Shown here: positions 28,204-36,995 of the stretch, in pieces | Layout: the number at the start of each line of letters is the position of its first letter | Position numbering within the stretch: the first letter of the stretch is position 1 | Source of the DNA: Stramenopiles sp. TOSAG23-2 | Taxonomy: Eukaryota; Sar | Assembly (NCBI GenBank): GCA_900128395.1 | Contig: LT649308.1 | Coordinates: 3,528-40,633 of the forward strand | Direction: 5' to 3' | Length of the DNA: 37,106 bases | Notes under the pieces: model-generated | The model's input: the letters and a program-made list of their open reading frames with translations, nothing else | What the model was told of the DNA's origin: nothing | Database searches by the model: none | Translations under genes and position numbers: made by a program

Positions 28204-28974
28204 AATTTTTTTTTTAATAATTAAAGAAAAATGAATTCTATCCCCAAATCTAAAAATATACAACGTATATGTATATGTATATGTATATGTGCGTATACGT
28301 GTATCAAAAAGTATCTTTAATATTAAAGACAAATACTTATGAAATCAATCCTTTTTTTCTCTCTCTATTTCTCTTTTTTTGTTTCTATTTTGTATACCAG
28401 AATCCAGAAGAATATAATAATAAAAAGATCATCATGCACTCATCAAATTTAACTTATTATTCTTTTCTCACAGATGATGCTGGAGTGCCTTCGTTTTACG
28501 AGTATTTTACTAGCTACTGGTTATATTTTATGGCCTGTGGTGCATATGCAGTGCTGCCATTTTTTTTTTCCTTAAGGTGAATGGCATTTTTGATGAATAA
28601 TCGTAGTATGCTAGTATTATACAAAAAATGGTGGTGGGATTAAGATTTGTAGGAAATCATGGCAAACTGGCAAACCCTTAACCAAATATTCTACTTTAAC
28701 TTCTTAAAAACTACTCTTTTTCAAAACACCACCACCACATTATTTATTAAATTATATTATTATTTTTTTTAAACCTGTAAATAAACTAACAACAAAAAAA
28801 AGACATTAACATGTGATTTTTCACGAATGTATCACCATGATATCTATACTACATGTATACATATATATTTACGTATAATACATATATATATTTATTTATT
28901 TATTCACAACCATCGTTTTATTCATTTTACTCCAATAATTATAGTGATAATTATATTTCAATAATATTTTAACA
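28204..28974. promoter_or_regulatory. Divergent region between TMEM128-like and PHYHD1-like genes
   Basis: The region contains a (TATATG)n microsatellite at about 28266-28290, CGTATACG at about 28292, T-rich stretches, a possible small membrane ORF at 28434-28580, a CCACCACCAC run near 28730, and A/T runs before the + strand start. Apart from that ORF nothing coding is evident. Confidence 0.4.
28434..28580 (+). CDS. Possible small membrane protein (48 aa)
   Basis: An ATG at 28434 opens 48 codons. The N-terminal half is polar (TDDAGVPSFYEYF) and the C-terminal half is hydrophobic (YWLYFMACGAYAVLPFFF), as in a single-span membrane peptide. Its composition is less AT-driven than other short frames nearby, but I recognise no family. 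A splice-acceptor-like CTTTTCTCACAG at about 28463-28474 and AAGGTGAAT at the end leave open that it is an exon. It sits in a divergent promoter region, so it may be chance. Confidence 0.22.
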   Translation: MHSSNLTYYSFLTDDAGVPSFYEYFTSYWLYFMACGAYAVLPFFFSLR

Positions 28975-30138
28975 ATGGATAATACAACGACTAATAATAC
29001 CACCAATGTGCCATTGGCAAAAAGACAAAAAATAAAGAACGCCCATGATATTAATATTGTTCCAGACCCTGCAGCAATGAAAATACTTGAACATGAAAAT
29101 ATATCTAAGGGGTTTGTAACTGATTTTCATAAAAATGGATGTGCTATTGTGAGAAATTTTGCATCCGCGTCAGAATGCGACGGGATGAGAAAGGAGATGG
29201 CACAATTGATTGAAAATTGGGACCCAAAATCAGTGACCACATTTCGGACGGATGAAAAGCAAGAGTTAGCACAAGGGTCTTCAGATTATTTTTTAGATAG
29301 TGCAAACCGTATACATTTTTTTTGTGAGCCCGGAGTTGTTGATGAAAACACAGGCGAAATAATACAAGGTATGACAAAAGATGAAGGTTTGAATAAAGTT
29401 GGACATGGATTGCATGTTGCAAATCCTATATTTATGAAATATGCACAAAGTGCAAAAGTTGCTGCATTGGCACGTGCATTAGGATGGAAAAATCCTGTAT
29501 TGCCACAAAGCATGTACATATTCAAACAACCAAAAATTGGTGGTGAAGTTACCAGTCATCAAGATTCAACTTTTTTATTTACGGAACCGCGTCAAACATG
29601 TCTAGGATTGTGGTTAGCACTTGAAGATGCGACGGAGGAAAACGGTTGTGTTTGGGGACGTCCAGGTTCACATAAAGAGCCTGTGCGGCGACATTTTAAA
29701 CGCAATAAAGAATGGTTTGAAATGAATAAACGAGATGTACCACAAATGATTTTTGAAAATTTAGTAGATAATATTGAAAAATCAAATTGTCCATGGGAAG
29801 GTGGTATGCCAGGAAAGACGAAGGATGACAGTGACAGTGATGGAAGTGGTAGCAATAAAGAGACTAACGAAAAATCTACCATGGATAAATACAAATTGCA
29901 AGAAAAGCAAAAAGAAGATGTTCGTCAAGCAGGCTTCATACCATTATCATGTAAGAAAGGAGATTTAGTATTAATACATGGTAGTGTAGACCATTTATCA
30001 TTAGCAAATATATCTTCAAAAAGTCGCCATACTTTTCAATTGCATTTAATTGATGGGCCAAAGGAAGGTATTAAATGGAGTGAAGGGAACTGGTTGCAAT
30101 ATCCTAAAGGGATAATCTTCCCAGCATTGGATTTGTAA
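28975..30138 (+). CDS. PHYHD1-like phytanoyl-CoA dioxygenase family protein (387 aa)
   Basis: This is a full-length 2-oxoglutarate/Fe(II) dioxygenase of the phytanoyl-CoA hydroxylase family. The iron ligands are H195 and D197 in TSHQD and the distal H340 in the HGSVDHLS segment. R351 in SRH, eleven residues later, fits the 2-oxoglutarate-binding arginine. FLFTEP, ALEDATEENGCVWG-x-PGSH and HLIDG match PHYHD1, a cytosolic family member whose natural substrate is not established. An acidic Ser/Asp-rich insertion (about 280-305) between the two halves of the fold is not usual in animals. The N-terminal 25 residues are polar, and no peroxisomal PTS1 or PTS2 signal is seen, so peroxisomal location is not supported. 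Confidence 0.88.
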   Translation: MDNTTTNNTTNVPLAKRQKIKNAHDINIVPDPAAMKILEHENISKGFVTDFHKNGCAIVRNFASASECDGMRKEMAQLIENWDPKSVTTFRTDEKQELAQGSSDYFLDSANRIHFFCEPGVVDENTGEIIQGMTKDEGLNKVGHGLHVANPIFMKYAQSAKVAALARALGWKNPVLPQSMYIFKQPKIGGEVTSHQDSTFLFTEPRQTCLGLWLALEDATEENGCVWGRPGSHKEPVRRHFKRNKEWFEMNKRDVPQMIFENLVDNIEKSNCPWEGGMPGKTKDDSDSDGSGSNKETNEKSTMDKYKLQEKQKEDVRQAGFIPLSCKKGDLVLIHGSVDHLSLANISSKSRHTFQLHLIDGPKEGIKWSEGNWLQYPKGIIFPALDL

Positions 30139-31092
30139 AATTATATGTCATATATGTATATTACTATATCTAAAATATTGACCATATATTAAATTTTATA
30201 CTATTTGTACTCTTATTCACCTAGGCCATGTAAAAACATTTTTATTTTCAATTTTTCGATCTGGAAATTGTCCACAGGCATAAAGTGAGATAAGTCGATT
30301 TCCGTAGTCGAAGGTCAGCTCCTAGATCCTTCTAGGTTCGGAGATTTTTTTTTATTCAAAATCATTTCCTGGTCATTTAATTTCTTGTATCGGGGGATCA
30401 ATAAAGAAATATATCTAATTATTTAAATAATATATCAAGACAAGTTAATCAGTTTGTAGCAATAACCTCGCAGCTTACATCCAAAAAATTTGGACAATGT
30501 TGACCAACGTATTATACTTTGCTTTTATCTGGTGTAGAGAACAAACTAAATTTTTAACAGCAACCTTGTTTTGTTGCTCACCACCACTTAACATATCTTG
30601 CCTCTTGCCTGGTTCGCAAATTTAAATTAAGGTATTTATACACATACAAACTGTATTTTTCACAACTTAACTCAACACACACATTTTATTAATAGTTTCA
30701 CATTTTATTACTAGTTTCATTAATAGTCGTCTGCTGGTCTGCCACAGTCTGCTACCACCGTGGTAGTCTGATAGTTCACCACAGTGTGGTGGCAGTCTAT
30801 TATTACTGGATTACCAGATTACATCATGCTAATAATAATAAATATTATTAATAATAGATGATATATGTAGTATATAAATATTTCAATACAATATTTTATT
30901 CTAACTAACACCAAAACAAATTTCAACAAAAAATTTCTTTCACACACACATATCTAAAACAATGGCATGAAATTATAAGTTACCACTTGTATAATACAAT
31001 TGAAGTTTGAACTTCTTGAACTAAACAAATAATAATAACAACTGATAAAAGAGAGTAAAAAAAAAACATATTTTTGTCCGTTTAAGTATAAG
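30139..31092. other. Intergenic region with hairpins and paired quasi-palindromes
   Basis: This 954-bp gap lies between two + strand genes. Near the PHYHD1-like stop is a TATAT-GTC-ATATA palindrome (30142-30154). A relatively GC-rich patch at 30255-30345 contains a CCTAGA/TCTAGG hairpin followed by T9. Two 7-bp-arm quasi-palindromes lie at 30752-30791. CA-rich sequence precedes the next start. No reading frame is credible. Confidence 0.45.
30321..30336 (+). terminator. CCTAGA/TCTAGG hairpin followed by a T-run
   Basis: CCTAGA (30321-30326) pairs with TCTAGG (30331-30336) around TCCT, and a run of nine T follows about ten bases later. It is 182 bases past the PHYHD1-like stop. A stem plus T-run could also be the end of a small Pol III transcript; no tRNA or U6 fold was recognised. 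Confidence 0.3.
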
Positions 31093-33219
31093 ATGTTCAA
31101 TAAGACACGCAAAGGAAACCCATTGCCGTTTTCTGGTAAAGGCAAAAAAGCAAATGTAGATGAAGGTGACGTGAAACATGATGATATCGAACATGATAAG
31201 AAATGGACGGGCAATGGACCAGTGCCAAAAACAATTACCATGCGCTTAAATATTCACCGTGCTGAAAAGTTAGCTGCTGCGGACATGACAGGAACATCTG
31301 ATCCGCTAGTCAAAATTTATTGGCACCATAAAAAAGTATATACAACAGCAGTAAAGAAATTGACATTAAATCCAACATGGGAAGAATCTTATGATATAAC
31401 TATTGATTATGAAACATCTATGCAATATGGCCAAATACGTTTTGAGGTGTATGATAAAGATACATTTGGCAAAGATGATTTTCTTGGGCGTGTTGCTATA
31501 CGTTTATATCAAATACTCGATAGGTATGGAAACTCAACGTATTGTTTACGTACACCAATCGATACGAAAAAATATAAATTAACAAAAAGACCTAAAGGAG
31601 ATGAAGATTTAAAAGTACGTGGCTTTCTCTATTTAAGTTTCGATTTGATTGATTCCTTTGATAACGAAGACAGTTTGCCCAAAATTGTGGAGAATATTAA
31701 TGATGACATAGATAATGACAAACTAGAAGCTAAAGATTATTTACATACATTAAGCTGGATTGCAGCAACTGGGGAGGAGAAGTTAGCAGATAAACTAGCT
31801 CACCAAGCCGTTGATGAGCGAGTAGAAGTGAAAGGAAAAGATTCAGAAGAAGCTTCTGTTGTTCGTGATCAAATTGGTTCACAATATAAAAAATGCGGTA
31901 AATATGAAGTTGCATTTAATTATCACGATGAAGCATTATTAAGCCGTTTACGGAAGTTTGATGATTTAGGTGTAGCTGATTCAAATCATAATTTAGCATG
32001 TTTAGCTGCAACTAAAGGGGAAGTCAGAAAAGCGGAAAAAATGTTTTTAAAAGCGTTGGATCTAAGAGAAAGGCTATTAGGGAAACATTCACTAAAAGTT
32101 GCGTCTACATTAAACCAATTGTCAATTTTGTACAAAAATTGGGGAAGATTAGAAGAAGCGGAGGAAATCGCTACAGAGTGTTATGAAATTGTTAGTGATG
32201 CTCATGGAAAATTAAGCTTATCGGCATGCAATGTACTGGCGACGTTAGCAACAATATTGAGAAAGCGTGGTAAATATGAAATGGCGTTTGAAATGTTTGT
32301 AGATATATTATCTGTACGGGATTGTGCATTTGGTCCATATCATCCTGCAACAGCTGTCGCGTTAGCACAACTTGCAACATCATACCGGGTAAGGGCAAAG
32401 CACGACTTTAATTTTCACGATGAAGGTTTAATGTTGGCAAAAAATGCATTACGGCGCGCATTAACCATAAAGGAACATTTGTACGGTAAAAACAGTTTAA
32501 AGTTAGCCACAACATTAATAAATTTCGCAAAATTGTATTCAGATACACACGATTATAAACGTGCCGAACCAGTGATGAAGCGGGCATATGAAATACGCAA
32601 AGATGTTTTAGGAGAAAAACATCCCGATTCTATTGTTACAAAATCAGAATTAGCAAGTGTTATCTCACATCGTGGTCGTTTTGAAGAAGCAAAGGAGATG
32701 CTATTACAATGTTTAGATGGAATTGTTACCGTCTGTGGTAGAGACAATCCAAAAACGGATAAAGTTTTTAGAAATTATGTATTTACAGCTACTGAGGAAG
32801 GCGTTCATGAATTAGAGCTTCATTTTGGTAATCGAAAAGTTGAAATCGAAGAATTACCACCATATAGATATATTTGGGAAAGGTGCGTTGATGCAATTAA
32901 AGCATTGTGTGTTACATGCACAAATAAAATCATAGAAAACATAAATAAACACAGGACTAAAAAGGTAGATGTTGAGGATGACGACGATGATGGGGGCGGT
33001 AGTGATGATAGCAGCAGCGGAGAGGATCATGGTGAAAAAGAAGAAATTGAAGAAGAGAGTAAAAATGATGATGGGAATAATGCAAACAAAAATAACACAA
33101 GTAAATATGTTACTGAAATAGAAGATAAAAACAATCAATCAACCGTAGAAGGACCTTCAAAACCGAATCGGAAACGAACCATGATGTTTGATCGCCCAAT
33201 TGTGAAGCAAGATGATTGA
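31093..33219 (+). CDS. C2 domain + kinesin-light-chain-type TPR protein (708 aa)
   Basis: A C2 domain spans about residues 46-185. All five expected calcium-ligand positions are visible: D64 and D70 in ADMTGTSDP, and D121, D123 and D129 in VYDKDTFGKDD. It is therefore probably a calcium-dependent membrane binder. Residues about 210-570 are tandem TPRs of about 42 residues in the kinesin-light-chain style (ADSNHNLACLAATKGEVRKAEKMFLKALDLRE and following), which bind cargo or partner peptides. The last 80 residues are very acidic, then basic. A C2-TPR combination suggests a calcium-regulated adaptor between membrane and transport or signalling partners; this is inference. There is no kinesin heavy-chain coiled coil, so it is not a true kinesin light chain. 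Confidence 0.85.
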   Translation: MFNKTRKGNPLPFSGKGKKANVDEGDVKHDDIEHDKKWTGNGPVPKTITMRLNIHRAEKLAAADMTGTSDPLVKIYWHHKKVYTTAVKKLTLNPTWEESYDITIDYETSMQYGQIRFEVYDKDTFGKDDFLGRVAIRLYQILDRYGNSTYCLRTPIDTKKYKLTKRPKGDEDLKVRGFLYLSFDLIDSFDNEDSLPKIVENINDDIDNDKLEAKDYLHTLSWIAATGEEKLADKLAHQAVDERVEVKGKDSEEASVVRDQIGSQYKKCGKYEVAFNYHDEALLSRLRKFDDLGVADSNHNLACLAATKGEVRKAEKMFLKALDLRERLLGKHSLKVASTLNQLSILYKNWGRLEEAEEIATECYEIVSDAHGKLSLSACNVLATLATILRKRGKYEMAFEMFVDILSVRDCAFGPYHPATAVALAQLATSYRVRAKHDFNFHDEGLMLAKNALRRALTIKEHLYGKNSLKLATTLINFAKLYSDTHDYKRAEPVMKRAYEIRKDVLGEKHPDSIVTKSELASVISHRGRFEEAKEMLLQCLDGIVTVCGRDNPKTDKVFRNYVFTATEEGVHELELHFGNRKVEIEELPPYRYIWERCVDAIKALCVTCTNKIIENINKHRTKKVDVEDDDDDGGGSDDSSSGEDHGEKEEIEEESKNDDGNNANKNNTSKYVTEIEDKNNQSTVEGPSKPNRKRTMMFDRPIVKQDD

Positions 33220-33747
33220 AAAATGTAAAATAAGAAGAGATTCGATAAAAAGATACAATGCACTATATATAGTATAATACTGATTTCATATATAGTGCTT
33301 TAATGAACACTTATAAGCTCATTACTACGTTTATATTAGTCTACAGTTTTTTCTGCTCCTATCTGACAGTATGTATAATGTAATTATTTACTACAGACTT
33401 TTATTTCGTATAATCTAAATCGATGAAAAATGCAAAAAGCGTTTCCGCATCTAATGCTATTCCAATGTAATATTATTTTTACGAACTATTCCACACTAGT
33501 ACTGGCACGCATACCAGCATACACACACAGTACAGTATTACCTCTAGCTATACTGTACAGAAGTATACTAATACTATACTGGTATAATTATAATAATACT
33601 AATAATACTATAGTTCTATATATATAATATACATTATAAAAATGCTTAACCCAACTGGCCAACAAGATCCCACAATTATAATTTATATCATATATATATA
33701 GCAAAAAAATAGTTGGTAGCCTGTTTGAATGAATCAAGGATAGCACA
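33220..33747. promoter_or_regulatory. Intergenic region between C2-TPR and EF-hand genes
   Basis: An 11-bp-arm hairpin lies 40 bases after the C2-TPR stop. Beyond it are short (CA)n and TATAC/GTATA-rich stretches (33510-33600) and a TA tract at 33690-33701 ahead of the EF-hand start. No gene is apparent; the frame at 33430-33627 is noncoding in composition. Confidence 0.4.
33260..33298 (+). terminator. 11-bp hairpin after the C2-TPR gene
   Basis: GCACTATATAT (33260-33270) and ATATATAGTGC (33288-33298) are exact reverse complements around a 17-base loop, 40 bases past the stop at 33219. It is the longest perfect stem with GC in the arms among the 3' elements. Confidence 0.45.
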
Positions 33748-35076
33748 ATGTTTGTGAAGAAACTTTCCGCGAAAGACCTTGCGACTAGAAATTTTAAACA
33801 TTGGGAAGTACCATCAGAAAAAATTCTCAGGCAGGCCTTTGATTTGTTTGATATCAATGGTGATGGTGTAGTAGATTTTGATGAAATACAAAAAAGCATG
33901 TTTAGATATTTTGGTTTACGATTGACGAAAGAAGAAACACGGTCGATGCTGATATTGTACGATACGGATGAGAGCGGGTCGTTATGTTATGAAGAATTTA
34001 AAATTATGATACAAAATTTGGAAAGCTTAGATCCAGCATCTGTTGGTAGATTTTGGATGAGACAACTGGGGTGGTTTCCCCCTTTTAAGTATTTTGCCAA
34101 GAAATTGGGTTTAGGAAAAGTGAAACGAAGAAGATTGCTTCAAGATATTGATGAGACTCAAAAATTGTTAGACAAGTCGAGAGCTGTGTTGGATTTAGAA
34201 ACTAAACTACAATTAGATAGCATTGAAGAAAACAGTCTAAGTAAAAAAAACAATAACAAACCCCTTATTACTAGCAACAACAAAAAAACTCGCCATTCAA
34301 TGGACGATGACGTTTTGTACAAGCGATTATTAGAGAATAAACGGCGTATGGAATTTCAACGTCTCACCGGAGTACGTAAACATAGAGGTCGTATCAAGAC
34401 ATCTCCAGCAACTATGATGAAGGTAAAAGATAAATATCCAATCATAGGTTTAAAATCGTTGAATAATTATGTCCCAAAACTGAATCCTGAAGGGCCAACA
34501 GCTTCAAGAATTAAAAAATATAAAAGTAAAGTCAGAATATTTCAAAATGGTGGAGATTTTAGAAATCCACTTAGGAAAAGGGATGATAATACACAAATGC
34601 ACAAAGCATCACGTGGTGATTCAAGTTATAACGCAAAGCCAAAGCATTGGCCACCACCATTGTACAGAAAGGAAATTACATATGTTACTAATGGCAAAAA
34701 CAGTAAAATTACCAATAGAATTGTTACAAAGGAAAAATTAGTTCGTGTAGTTTCAAAAGAAGATAAAATAATTAAGCGAGACTTGATGGAAAATAAAGCA
34801 AAAGTTGCAAGAAGAAAAAAAATTAAAAATGCATTGAAAAAGTCCTTTAGTACCTTAAATGCCAAATCAAAAAATTACAAAAAATATCTTAATCGTAACA
34901 ATAAAATTAGCAACATCAAAGATAATGTTTTTAATGAAAATGTAGCTATCTTACAAGCTTCAACAAAAGATAATCGAAAACATTATCATGATGATCAAAA
35001 GCATAATAAATCTGGTAAACGGCGTGTCTCCTTTTCAGATAATGTGTATGTACATACTATAGATCGAAAGTTGTAA
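33748..35076 (+). CDS. EF-hand calcium-binding protein with basic C-terminal tail (442 aa)
   Basis: A pair of canonical EF-hands lies at the N-terminus. Loop 1 is D35-I-N37-G-D39-G-V-V-D43-F-D-E46. Loop 2 is D72-T-D74-E-S76-G-S78-L-C-Y-E-E83. All chelating positions are filled, so both should bind calcium. After FWMRQLGWFPPFKYFAKKLGLGK near 103-126 the remaining 310 residues are Lys/Asn-rich with KRR clusters and no recognisable domain. It may be a calcium sensor attached to RNA, DNA or cytoskeleton by the basic tail, but this is not shown. It is the second calcium-related gene in a row after C2-TPR. Confidence 0.85.
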   Translation: MFVKKLSAKDLATRNFKHWEVPSEKILRQAFDLFDINGDGVVDFDEIQKSMFRYFGLRLTKEETRSMLILYDTDESGSLCYEEFKIMIQNLESLDPASVGRFWMRQLGWFPPFKYFAKKLGLGKVKRRRLLQDIDETQKLLDKSRAVLDLETKLQLDSIEENSLSKKNNNKPLITSNNKKTRHSMDDDVLYKRLLENKRRMEFQRLTGVRKHRGRIKTSPATMMKVKDKYPIIGLKSLNNYVPKLNPEGPTASRIKKYKSKVRIFQNGGDFRNPLRKRDDNTQMHKASRGDSSYNAKPKHWPPPLYRKEITYVTNGKNSKITNRIVTKEKLVRVVSKEDKIIKRDLMENKAKVARRKKIKNALKKSFSTLNAKSKNYKKYLNRNNKISNIKDNVFNENVAILQASTKDNRKHYHDDQKHNKSGKRRVSFSDNVYVHTIDRKL

Positions 35077-35116
35077 AACAAGTGTAACATATGAAAAAAA
35101 TAAAATTATGTGAACG

Positions 35117-35130
35117 GTTTCGTACGAAAC
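35117..35130 (+). terminator. GTTTCGTACGAAAC palindrome after the EF-hand gene
   Basis: A perfect 14-base palindrome lies 40 bases past the EF-hand stop at 35076. It contains the TCGTACGA core and is flanked by further CG-containing sequence (ACGG before, CGGATGG after). It belongs to the recurring 3' set. Confidence 0.4.
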
Positions 35131-35215
35131 GGATGGCCGTACCGAAGCAAGTTTGTTGTAAAATAAACTATATGATGGTTAAAATCTAAGTAAAATAAAT
35201 ATTATATATATATAT

Positions 35216-35466
35216 ATATTATATAAAATTCTCTCTTATTTTATAAAAAAATATTTTTAAATAAAAGATTTTCGTACCTTGTAAAATGTATATTCGTATG
35301 TGTATATATAGGAGAGAAGAAGTAAATTTTCTGAGAGATTTTAAACATAATGCGTTTTTATTTACAAAAAAATATTATATAAAATTCTCTCTTATTTTAT
35401 AAAAAAATATTTTTAAATAAAAGATTTTCGTACCTCATAAAATGTATATTCGTATGTGTATATATA
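35216..35466. repeat. 95-bp direct repeat, two copies 156 bp apart
   Basis: 35216-35310 and 35372-35466 are nearly identical; they differ at two bases after GTACCT. Each contains AAAATTCTCTC, an A/T run, AAAGATTTTCGTACC and GTATATTCGTATGTG. Related AAAATTCTCTTAT pieces occur after the LRR gene (23669-23815), so this may be a dispersed 3'-flank sequence family. Confidence 0.85.
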
Positions 35467-35630
35467 TTTATATAATTAAGTAAGCACTACGAGATGTTGA
35501 ATACTATCAAAGATATAGTATCAATATTTTCATAGAAATGAAAGAGAAAGATATAACCTTTAATATTTAATTTAACTGCTCTCATATATATATGATAATT
35601 CTTTACTCTTCAAAAGTATACAATAACTGA

Positions 35631-35801
35631 GGCAAATATATTCAAACATGTGCAGTGTTGGATGCATCTCAACGGAGATTTAGCAAAGATTCATCCATTC
35701 GTTCTGGATCAAGTGTAACAACTATTACTACGAATAGCAACCAATCGTCAAAGAAACCTCCTAGCAGACGATATAATGTACTGACACAAACACCTGTTTA
35801 A
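35631..35801 (+). pseudogene. Orphan coding-like fragment (57 codons, no ATG)
   Basis: The frame opens right after a TGA at 35628-35630 and ends in TAA at 35799-35801. It reads TCAVLDASQRRFSKDSS, then Ser/Thr/Arg-rich residues, ending NVLTQTPV. Composition is unlike the surrounding AT-rich noncoding translations, but there is no start codon. It could be a 3' exon, a gene remnant or chance. An AG after pyrimidines near 35605-35615 is a possible acceptor, but it opens a different frame. Confidence 0.25.
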
Positions 35802-36091
35802 AAGTATTACACGTTCGACGTACGAGGAAAATGTGTAAAAAATTAATAAAAAATACGAAAAGTAATACTCTAAATATTTTTCTTATTTATTGAGATCAGA
35901 ATGTCATATGACATACATGACATATTATAAAAAATAATTTTCTCAATATTATAAATGATTGGTTAAATCTTAAGTGTTTATATATAATAATTTTACTCCC
36001 CGTGCTAAGTAATATATGCTCAATACTCAATCTCAAGAGAATAATAATTCTATCCTCTATGCATAATGATATGATATCATATCGATTATCA

Positions 36092-36107
36092 CATACGACT
36101 TCGTATG
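36092..36107 (-). terminator. CATACGA/TCGTATG hairpin after the Ser/Thr-rich gene
   Basis: CATACGA (36092-36098) and TCGTATG (36101-36107) are perfect 7-bp arms around CT, 24 bases past the minus-strand stop at 36132. This is the clearest member of the TACGA...TCGTA set. Confidence 0.45.
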
Positions 36108-36131
36108 CATATACATTTACGAACATCGTTT

Positions 36132-36995
36132 TTAAAATGTTTGAATACGACTGATCATACCGAGACCTAATTCTTTTTCCTTTTTTACCAATAAATATTC
36201 AAGGCAATATTGAAAATCTTCACATTCATTTTTACAGAACGTTTTATCTGTTTTGGTTTCTGTTTTTGAAGTTGTTGTTGTTGTGGTGGTGGTTGTTTTT
36301 GACGACGACGATGAGGAGTTCTTCGATTTCTTCGCTTTACTACCATTTTTACTACTGCTGCTGCTGCTACTACTACTACTACTACTACTTCCATCTGCAT
36401 CTTCACGTGTACGTTTGCCACATGCACAGACTGTTTCACATTTCAATTCTTTATCTTCCCTATATGAATTTAAAAGACTTTGATTTAATTTGGACACAAT
36501 GATATTTTCAATAGTTTTTGGTTCTGGTCTTTTTGAAACTGTTTTAAAATTACTTTTCAATATACCTTGAGGCAAACTATACGGAGTTAAATGTGATTCA
36601 CCACAGTCACATATACGAGTCTTGCCGCCGTTATGTTTAACAAATATCCAATATGCCTTTCCTTTCCTAGTAATCTTGTAGCTTTTTTTCTCCTCCTCAG
36701 TTGCAACAGTACGAAGAACTTCCCATCGTTTTGCATAAGAGGTAACTTCGGCCACTTTTTTTCGAAAAGTTGTATAACATGCTCCAGTTAAATGTTCAGC
36801 AGGTGTTAATAATAAAATGAGTCCTTCTTTACCTTTACAAGTCGATTCGTGTCTTTTTGTGACCTCAAGAAATTTATTAACCGCAGCATTTTGTCTGGTT
36901 ATAGCAGCAGTAGATTTATTATTCCAGCTTCGTCTATTTACGCCACCCCCATACCCATAGGATCGACGTTCATTCTGTACACACATCCAACACAT
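36132..36995 (-). CDS. Ser/Thr-tract protein with Cys clusters, function unknown (287 aa)
   Basis: The ATG at 36995 starts MCWMCVQNERR. Residues about 25-160 look globular, with KEGLILLLTPAEHLTGACY and KITRKGKAYWIFVKHNGG as conserved-looking strands. Cys-containing pieces follow: ICDCGESH near 130, CETVCACGKR near 186 and FCKNECEDFQYC near 255. These could coordinate zinc. Between them lie a run of about 14 Ser, a Lys/Ser stretch and a run of nine Thr, encoded by simple repeats. No family is recognised. A nucleic-acid-binding role would be a guess from the basic and Cys composition only. Confidence 0.6.
   Translation of the reverse strand: MCWMCVQNERRSYGYGGGVNRRSWNNKSTAAITRQNAAVNKFLEVTKRHESTCKGKEGLILLLTPAEHLTGACYTTFRKKVAEVTSYAKRWEVLRTVATEEEKKSYKITRKGKAYWIFVKHNGGKTRICDCGESHLTPYSLPQGILKSNFKTVSKRPEPKTIENIIVSKLNQSLLNSYREDKELKCETVCACGKRTREDADGSSSSSSSSSSSSSKNGSKAKKSKNSSSSSSKTTTTTTTTTSKTETKTDKTFCKNECEDFQYCLEYLLVKKEKELGLGMISRIQTF

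Larger units (their letters stand above)
35077..36131. other. Intergenic region with direct repeats, hairpins and an orphan coding-like stretch
   Basis: Contents in order: a 14-base palindrome at 35117-35130; two copies of a 95-bp AT-rich repeat (35216-35310 and 35372-35466); an ATG-less open stretch at 35631-35801 of coding character; an ACGT-TCG-ACGT stem near 35809-35819; a 16-base perfect palindrome GATATGATATCATATC at 36068-36083; and a TACGA/TCGTA hairpin at 36092-36107. Confidence 0.5.

Noticed and set aside
28269-28433. Upstream extension of the small ORF, and the N-terminal extension of the TMEM128-like frame
   Set aside because: Both read through (TATATG)n microsatellite and T-rich sequence; internal ATGs give sensible proteins.
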